A stretch of 56,632 bases of DNA, from NCBI GenBank assembly GCA_045535505.1, contig JAZSLU010000007.1, forward strand, positions 1 through 56,632, read 5' to 3'. Positions within the stretch are counted from its first letter, which is position 1. Every line of letters begins with the position of its first letter. A model generated the notes under the pieces. The model worked only from the letters and a program-made list of their open reading frames with translations, made no database searches and was not told the origin of the DNA. Both the position numbers and the translations under genes were made by a program. This DNA comes from CAKSST01 sp045535505 (GTDB lineage Bacteria; Bacillota; Clostridia; Oscillospirales; Acutalibacteraceae). This document shows positions 51,434 through 56,632 of the stretch, in pieces.

Positions 51434-52397
51434 GATTACAAAGTTCATCTATTGTTACGTTACATATATAATCATCTATATCAAAGTTTTCAAGACGCGC
51501 TTTTACGGCATTGGGTTCATAGTCCAAGCCAATAAGCGCGTTTTCTATTTTGGCAATATCCTTTATGCCAAAATAGTCACCGAAAATTCTCGCGTTTTCA
51601 ATTTTGTTTTCTTTAATTTGCAAACAAACAGAAACTGTACCGCCCTCAAATCGTGCTTCTTTTGTTACAGAATATTCCTGCTTAAAGCCGAAATTCCATT
51701 CATAAGTTGCATATTTTTCTTTTTCAAGTTTTTCAATTTGGGCAATATCTTCTTCGGTCAACTCATATTCATAAGTACCTTGACTTTCAAGCACTGTGCT
51801 CTTTAAGCGCATTGCAAACTCGTTTATGCTCATTTTGGTTTTTAGATGGTCACAAATGTTTGTCACTCTGCTTTTTACCGATGCAATGCCCTTGCTTTTA
51901 ATTTTAAGTGGGTTAACTTTAAGAGCATCCGTCAAACTTGAAATATCTGCTGAAAACATCAATGTACCGTGATGCATTACAGCGTTACCAAAGGCGCATT
52001 GTGCATTGCCCGAAAACTTTTTTCCTTCAATAAGCATATCATTTCTACCCGAAAGGGTTGCGTTAACACCCATATCGGCAAGTGTTTTTATAACGGTTTT
52101 TGCAAAATAACCATAGTCGTTAAAATGCTCTTTCGAGCGAGTTATAAATGTATAATTCAAGTTGCCTAAATCATGAAAGACTGCTCCCCCGCCTGTTTGG
52201 CGACGTATTACGGCAATATTGTTATTCTTAACAAAGTCTTCATTAATTTCAGCGTGAGTATTCTGATTTCTGCCCACAATAACAGAGCGGTCATTACGCC
52301 AAAGCATAAAAACCTCATCATTAGTCTGTTTTAACAAATATTCTTCAACCGCCAAATTAAACGACGGCCTTGTAAACGAGTGAGCAATAACCTTCAT
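51423..52397 (-). CDS. lplA: Lipoate-protein ligase
   Basis: Attaches free lipoate to lysines of lipoyl domains through lipoyl-AMP, 324 residues. RRQTGGGAVFHDLGNLNYTF is written here within the length limit as the lipoate-binding motif RRxTGGGAVFHD; GKKFSGNAQ holds the catalytic lysine, and a C-terminal accessory domain is present. It lies directly downstream of the 2-oxoacid dehydrogenase genes whose E2 needs lipoate, so salvage of external lipoate probably supplies the complex. Confidence 0.94.
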   Translation of the reverse strand: MKVIAHSFTRPSFNLAVEEYLLKQTNDEVFMLWRNDRSVIVGRNQNTHAEINEDFVKNNNIAVIRRQTGGGAVFHDLGNLNYTFITRSKEHFNDYGYFAKTVIKTLADMGVNATLSGRNDMLIEGKKFSGNAQCAFGNAVMHHGTLMFSADISSLTDALKVNPLKIKSKGIASVKSRVTNICDHLKTKMSINEFAMRLKSTVLESQGTYEYELTEEDIAQIEKLEKEKYATYEWNFGFKQEYSVTKEARFEGGTVSVCLQIKENKIENARIFGDYFGIKDIAKIENALIGLDYEPNAVKARLENFDIDDYICNVTIDELCNLIV

Positions 52398-52411
52398 ATT
52401 TATCTCCTGCT

Positions 52412-52453
52412 TTTAAAAAGGGCTGTCCTGCAAAAATATTGTAGGACAGCCCT
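52412..52453 (-). terminator. Terminator between E1 and lplA
   Basis: AGGGCTGTCCT and AGGACAGCCCT pair on the minus strand and run into TTTTT, ending 15 bases before lplA; partial read-through may still feed lplA. Confidence 0.85.
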
Positions 52454-52476
52454 AATTCTTTTATACGTTTAAAAGA

Positions 52477-54945
52477 TTAAACGCCGAGCTTGCTCTTACG
52501 TGAAAGCTCAACAGAGTTGAAGCTCTGTGTATTTACATGGCCCTTAAGAGGAATAAGCTTATCATTGATAGCATCAAGGAACCATTCAGGCTGCGGGAAG
52601 AACTCTTTATCAAACTCATAAGGAGGAGTGATCCAGTTCTTAGCACCGAGCACAACGGGAGGTGCATCAAGATAATCAAATGCCATCTGAGTAATGTTTG
52701 TAGCCATATCGTTAAGAATGTTACCTCTTGTGCAAGCGTCACTTGCAAGGAGGATTTTACCTGTCTTCTTAACAGACTCAATTACCTTGTCATAGTTGAA
52801 AGGTACAACGCTGCGAGCATCGATAAGTTCTGCGCTGATGCCATATTTTTCTTCAAGCATCTTGCAAGCTTCCATAGCACGATAAAGAGTAGCACCGATG
52901 GTAAGAATGGTGATATCTTTACCTTCTTTACGGATTGCAGGCTCGCCGTAAGGTACTTCATAGTAACCCTCGGGAACGCCCTCTTTAACAAACTGTTCGC
53001 CCTCGCCGTAAATTCTCTGGCTTTCAAAGAACACAACAGGGTCAGTACCGTTAAGAGCGGTGTTCATCATACCCTTAGCATCGTAAGGAGTTACAGGGAA
53101 CACAACTTTAAGACCGGGGATGTGTGCGCAAAGTGAGGTCCAGTCTTGTGAGTGCTGTGCGCCGTATTTGCTACCAACAGAAACACGAAGTACAACAGGC
53201 ATCTTTAATCCGCCGGCACTCATTGACTGCCATTTTGACATCTGGTTGAAGATTTCGTCACCGGCACAACCGATAAAGTCGCAGTACATCAACTCTACGA
53301 TTACACGGCCACCTGCCATACCGTAACCAACAGCACTACCAACGATTGCAGACTCTGAAATAGGAGCGTTGAACAATCTGTGGTAAGGCAATGCCTCTGT
53401 CATACCGCGGTAAACAGCGAAAGCACCGTTCCAGTCACGAACGTCTTCACCGTAGGTGATAAGTGTAGGATCGGTATAGAATTTATCGAAGATAGCCTCG
53501 AAGATACCGTCACGGATGTTGTACTGTTTAAGTTTGGGAACAGGTTTGCCGTTCTTGTCATAAGCATAGCGAATTTGAGTTTTAATCTTCTTAACGCGCT
53601 CGTTATCCTCTTTTGCCATGTTAACATCGCAAGGACGGTCTTCCATCTTCTCAACACTCTGGTTAGAGAACATTAATTTTTCGATGTTGTCAGGATGTTT
53701 TTCATAATCTGTGTAAGGAGAAATTTCCAAATCAGCAGCAAGCATAAACATACGTCTGTTACGGTCACTACCCAAAGCCAAAACCTCGTCAACCTCAGCC
53801 TGTGTTGCAACACCTGCTTCAACCAACTGTTTGGGGTAGATAACCAACGGATCGTGTGAATACCAATCGTCAATTTCCTCTTGTGTACGGTAAGAGCTGA
53901 TGTCAGATGTTGAGTGACCGCTCATACGATAGGTAACAACGTCCAAAAGAACAGGGCCTTTGCCCTCTTTGATGAGTTCCATTTTACGCTTGTAAGCATC
54001 GATAACAGCAAGGGGGTTCCAGCCGTTTACGCGCTCACAATGCATCTGGCTGGGAGTGGTAACACCAAGGCGTACAAGGTCATCATAAGCCATTGTTTCG
54101 CCCTTGGTCTGACCGCCCATGCCGTATGAGTTGTTGCTGAAGTTGAAGATAAGAGGCAGACCGCCTTTATAGCCATCCTCCCAAAGTTGAGTGTATTGGT
54201 CCATAGCAGCAAAGTTGAGTGACTCAAGAACAGGGCCACGAGCAGCTGAACCGTCACCGAGGTTAGCAACAACTACACCGGGTTTTTTGTTACATTTTTT
54301 AAACAAAGCAGCACCTGCAGCAATAGGTCCGCTGCCGCCAACGATAGCGTTGTTGGGGAAAATACCAAAAGGCAGGAAGAATGCGTGCATTGAACCGCCA
54401 AGACCGCGTGAAAAACCGCAATCCTTTGCAAAAAGTTCGCACATGATACCATAGATAAAGAATTCTCTTGCAAGTTCTTTAATATCGGTGGTTTTTGAAT
54501 ATTTTTTAATTGTTTCGTAGTTAACGCCGTTGTTAAACTCTTTCATAATCTGCTCGAGTTTATCATCGTCAAGTTTGCGGATAGCAGACATTGCTTTAGC
54601 GATAACTTCGTGGTGGCTACGGTGTGAACCGAAAACAAAGTCGTCAACATCCAAAAGGAATGCTTCACCAACAGCGCTTGACTCTTCACCTAATGCAAGG
54701 TGAGCAGGGCCGGGATAAGTGAACTCTTTTTGGTTGTAGTTACCCTTTGTTTTGATTTCCATCAACATGCTTTCAAACTCACGGATTGCAACCATGTCTG
54801 CATAGATCGCAAGAAAATCTTCTTTAGAGAAATTTTTCATTTCATCTTTGATTGTCTTGTCATAAGCGCAAACTTTTACATCCTTGAATTTGATAGTACG
54901 TTTTTCAAATTGCTTTTTAGGATCAACGTATTGTGACTTAGGCAT
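52477..54945 (-). CDS. 2-oxoacid dehydrogenase E1, alpha and beta fused
   Basis: Thiamine-diphosphate-dependent decarboxylase subunit of 822 residues joining what are usually two proteins. Residues ~40-440 are the alpha part with the TPP motif GDGSAARG...NFSNNSYGMG and the lipoyl-loop serine region MSGHSTSD. After a linker (~440-490), residues ~490-810 are the beta part (TYGEDVRDW, GYGMAGGRVIVELMYCDF, LIDARSVVPFN). Likely substrates are pyruvate, acetoin or branched-chain oxoacids; sequence alone does not decide. E3 lies directly upstream and E2 before it, so the order is E2-E3-E1. Confidence 0.92.
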   Translation of the reverse strand: MPKSQYVDPKKQFEKRTIKFKDVKVCAYDKTIKDEMKNFSKEDFLAIYADMVAIREFESMLMEIKTKGNYNQKEFTYPGPAHLALGEESSAVGEAFLLDVDDFVFGSHRSHHEVIAKAMSAIRKLDDDKLEQIMKEFNNGVNYETIKKYSKTTDIKELAREFFIYGIMCELFAKDCGFSRGLGGSMHAFFLPFGIFPNNAIVGGSGPIAAGAALFKKCNKKPGVVVANLGDGSAARGPVLESLNFAAMDQYTQLWEDGYKGGLPLIFNFSNNSYGMGGQTKGETMAYDDLVRLGVTTPSQMHCERVNGWNPLAVIDAYKRKMELIKEGKGPVLLDVVTYRMSGHSTSDISSYRTQEEIDDWYSHDPLVIYPKQLVEAGVATQAEVDEVLALGSDRNRRMFMLAADLEISPYTDYEKHPDNIEKLMFSNQSVEKMEDRPCDVNMAKEDNERVKKIKTQIRYAYDKNGKPVPKLKQYNIRDGIFEAIFDKFYTDPTLITYGEDVRDWNGAFAVYRGMTEALPYHRLFNAPISESAIVGSAVGYGMAGGRVIVELMYCDFIGCAGDEIFNQMSKWQSMSAGGLKMPVVLRVSVGSKYGAQHSQDWTSLCAHIPGLKVVFPVTPYDAKGMMNTALNGTDPVVFFESQRIYGEGEQFVKEGVPEGYYEVPYGEPAIRKEGKDITILTIGATLYRAMEACKMLEEKYGISAELIDARSVVPFNYDKVIESVKKTGKILLASDACTRGNILNDMATNITQMAFDYLDAPPVVLGAKNWITPPYEFDKEFFPQPEWFLDAINDKLIPLKGHVNTQSFNSVELSRKSKLGV

Positions 54946-54981
54946 AATTTATTCTCCTTTTAATGTTTTGTAATTTTTAGT

Positions 54982-56346
54982 TTATGCTTCGAAGAAAGCT
55001 TCTCTGATAACTTCACTTACCGAGGGGTGCGGGAAAACAATCTCTTTTAAGTTGTTAAGACGCATTTCGGTTTCAACCATTATTGCAGCGCCGTAGATAA
55101 TCTCTGATGCATACTGTGTAATCATGTGTACACCGAGAATTCTGTGATGCTGTTTATCAATAATAACCTTGCAAATACCGTCACCATCAGGTGTTTCTGC
55201 AAGATAGCGGCCGCTAAATTTCATTGTGAGGTTTACACACTCAAAGTCAAGACCCTTAGCCTTTGCAGACTGCTCGGTCTCACCAACACAACCAACTTCG
55301 GGGTTTGTGTAAATTACGCTTGGAATTGCATCGTAACGCATACGGTCTTTTTTGCCGAGAATGGTGTTAATTGCAACTTCACCCTCGCGATATGCGGTGT
55401 GAGCAAGCATTGACTTGCCGTTTACGTCACCGGCAGCATAAAGGCCTGAAACGCTTGTGCGCATCTGTTCGTCAGTAACAACTGCACCGCGCTCCATAAC
55501 AGGATTAAGGTTTTCAAGGCCGTAACCGTCTGTAACTGCACGTCTGCCAATAGAGCAAAGCACTTTATTTGCAGCAAATTCAACGGGTTTGCCGTCGGGA
55601 TCTTGTGCACAAACAACGCCGTCTTTAACTTCGGTAACCTTGTAGCCAAGTTTGAAATCAATGCCTTTTTTAGCATAGTTGTTCATCAAAATCTTCGAAA
55701 TATCGCTGTCGGTGTTACCTGCAATATGGTCAAGCATTTCAACAACTGTTACTTTTGAGCCAACAGAGTTGTAGTATGAAGCCATCTCAAGACCGATAAC
55801 TCCACCGCCGATAACAACAAGGTTTTCGGGGATTTCTCTAAGAGAAAGAACCTCGCGGTTTGTCATAACAAAGCCGCTTTCAACACCCTCACGCAAACCG
55901 GGGATGGGGGGAATAACAGGTGCAGAACCTGTTGCTAAAAGAAGGTTTTTACCGCAATATTCTTTACCGTCTGCTTCTAAAACAAAACCGTCTTTTGTTT
56001 TTGCTTTAATCATACCGGCAGCATTAACAACGGTAACCTTTCTCTTTTTCAATGCCATACCAATACCGGAAACGAGCGCTTTAACAACGCCTTCTTTACG
56101 GTCGATAACGGCATTTTGGTCAATAGAAGCACCTTGCACAGTTACACCGTAGTGTGATGCGTTCTTTGCATAGTCAAAAACCTTTGCGCAATAAAGCAAA
56201 GCTTTTGAGGGAATGCAGCCTTCGTTAAGGCAAACACCGCCGAGTGCACGTTTTTCAATAACGCAGGTTTTGAGACCGCCGTCTGCAGCACGCTCTGCAG
56301 CGTTATAACCGGCAGGGCCGCCACCGAGAATAATAAGATCGTACAT
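54982..56346 (-). CDS. lpdA: Dihydrolipoyl dehydrogenase (E3)
   Basis: Flavoprotein that reoxidises the lipoyl arm of the complex and reduces NAD, 454 residues. FAD-binding GGGPAGYNAAE, redox disulfide Cys39-Cys44 in GGVCLNEGCIPSKAL, NAD-binding VIGGGVIGLEMAS and the C-terminal His-Glu pair in FPHPSVSE are complete. No fused lipoyl domain is present. It lies between the E2 and E1 genes. Confidence 0.97.
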   Translation of the reverse strand: MYDLIILGGGPAGYNAAERAADGGLKTCVIEKRALGGVCLNEGCIPSKALLYCAKVFDYAKNASHYGVTVQGASIDQNAVIDRKEGVVKALVSGIGMALKKRKVTVVNAAGMIKAKTKDGFVLEADGKEYCGKNLLLATGSAPVIPPIPGLREGVESGFVMTNREVLSLREIPENLVVIGGGVIGLEMASYYNSVGSKVTVVEMLDHIAGNTDSDISKILMNNYAKKGIDFKLGYKVTEVKDGVVCAQDPDGKPVEFAANKVLCSIGRRAVTDGYGLENLNPVMERGAVVTDEQMRTSVSGLYAAGDVNGKSMLAHTAYREGEVAINTILGKKDRMRYDAIPSVIYTNPEVGCVGETEQSAKAKGLDFECVNLTMKFSGRYLAETPDGDGICKVIIDKQHHRILGVHMITQYASEIIYGAAIMVETEMRLNNLKEIVFPHPSVSEVIREAFFEA

Positions 56347-56371
56347 ATGTTATTTCCTTTCCAATGGAATA

Positions 56372-56632
56372 TTACTTGGCAAGAAGCAGATCAAAGTTTG
56401 CGAGATTATCGCAAAGTGCCTTGAGGAAGCGAGCCGCGGGAGCACCGTCCAAAGCACGGTGATCGAAGGTCAGCGAAAGACCCATTGCGGGATAAATCGA
56501 GCCGTCGGCCTTAGGACGATAGGTAATCGCACCGACACCAAGAATACCGGTCTGCGGAGGATTGATAACGGGGGTAAAGGATTCGATCCCCATAGCACCA
56601 AGGTTAAGTCGGAGGCCAAGCGGTCTTAGGAA
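56372..56632 (-). CDS. 2-oxoacid dehydrogenase E2 (dihydrolipoamide acyltransferase), 5' end outside window
   Basis: Only the C-terminal 86 residues are present. The catalytic motif DHRALDGAPAARFL (HxxxDG) and NLGAMGIESFTPVINPP identify the acyltransferase core. The lipoyl and E1/E3-binding domains lie beyond the edge. The 8 residues nearest the edge (FLRPLGLR) do not fit the family, which expects something like GTFTVT before NLG; the last ~25 bases may therefore be an assembly artefact. Stop codon is 25 bases upstream of the E3 start. Confidence 0.88.
   Translation of the reverse strand, partial: FLRPLGLRLNLGAMGIESFTPVINPPQTGILGVGAITYRPKADGSIYPAMGLSLTFDHRALDGAPAARFLKALCDNLANFDLLLAK

Noticed and set aside
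1..56632. Prophage, insertion sequences, CRISPR arrays, defence systems
   Set aside because: Scanned gene by gene; no integrase, transposase, cas, restriction, toxin-antitoxin or spaced direct repeat was found.

Overview
The window looks like a chromosomal segment of a low-GC Gram-positive anaerobe, most likely a gut Clostridia (Oscillospirales/Ruminococcaceae-like). This is inferred from several family signatures. These are an IspH-ribosomal protein S1 fusion, L27 with the cleavable N-terminal extension next to its protease Prp, an archaeal-type ProS, YceD next to rpmF, a DUF512 radical SAM protein, a DUF5685-DnaJ pair, meso-DAP dehydrogenase and LexA boxes of the Bacillus/Clostridium type. 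There is no prophage, IS element, CRISPR array or plasmid function. Almost everything is core genome, with short intergenic regions, many 1-8 bp overlaps between consecutive genes and frequent TTG or GTG starts.

Layout. 1-1.6 kb: 3' part of aspS, then tRNA-Leu(UAA) on the minus strand. 1.9-2.9 kb: a trigger-factor-like foldase lipoprotein. 3-8.6 kb (minus): nth with an EIIC-like permease, a YitT protein and mrnC, a 277-bp inverted-repeat element, obgE, and the rplU-prp-rpmA operon with an L21 leader. 8.7-10.4 kb: ruvX and an SOS-controlled dinB, converging. 10.5-17 kb (minus): one long operon, DUF5685 - DnaJ protein - membrane protein - HI0933 flavoprotein - cmk - plsC - ispH/rpsA. 17-23.8 kb (minus): uvrB-uvrA, a zinc-ribbon membrane protein and an M19 dipeptidase. 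23.9-27.1 kb: radC-rluA, dCMP deaminase, a phosphoglycolate-phosphatase-like HAD protein and rpmB. 27-33.2 kb (minus): plsY, der, DUF512, rpmF-yceD, a Ser-rich membrane protein and proS.

33.3-39.4 kb (minus): a beta-propeller-like protein and the overlapping operon murD - M42 peptidase - M42 peptidase - GNAT - methionine-gamma-lyase-like PLP enzyme. 39.6-41.2 kb: an SOS-box-controlled 66-residue membrane protein, ddh and acpP. 41.3-43.4 kb: a P-loop ATPase, rnpB (RNase P RNA) and a GHKL-like protein. 43.5-47.1 kb: gap, a 17-codon leader ORF followed by a CorA-family transporter, and a MATE transporter. 47.3-49.6 kb: a polar amino acid ABC transporter (permease, ATPase, binding protein). 49.7-51.4 kb: a cysteine hydrolase, a SanA/YdcF protein and a lipoprotein. 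51.4-56.6 kb (minus): a 2-oxoacid dehydrogenase cluster read E2 (partial) - E3 - fused E1 alpha/beta - lipoate-protein ligase.

The two observations I rate highest are regulatory. (i) The CorA-family gene is preceded by a leader peptide that starts Met-Asn-Pro-Asp-Pro and is exactly 17 residues, like the enterobacterial Mg2+-sensing leader MgtL, and is followed after two bases by a strong hairpin. (ii) An uncharacterised 66-residue single-pass membrane protein has a textbook promoter with a perfect consensus LexA box, divergent from murD; it is a candidate SOS effector such as a division inhibitor. A third is the 277-bp inverted-repeat element that supplies the stop codon of obgE. Both window ends show signs (codon-use shift in aspS, loss of family similarity at the E2 edge) that they may be assembly edges.
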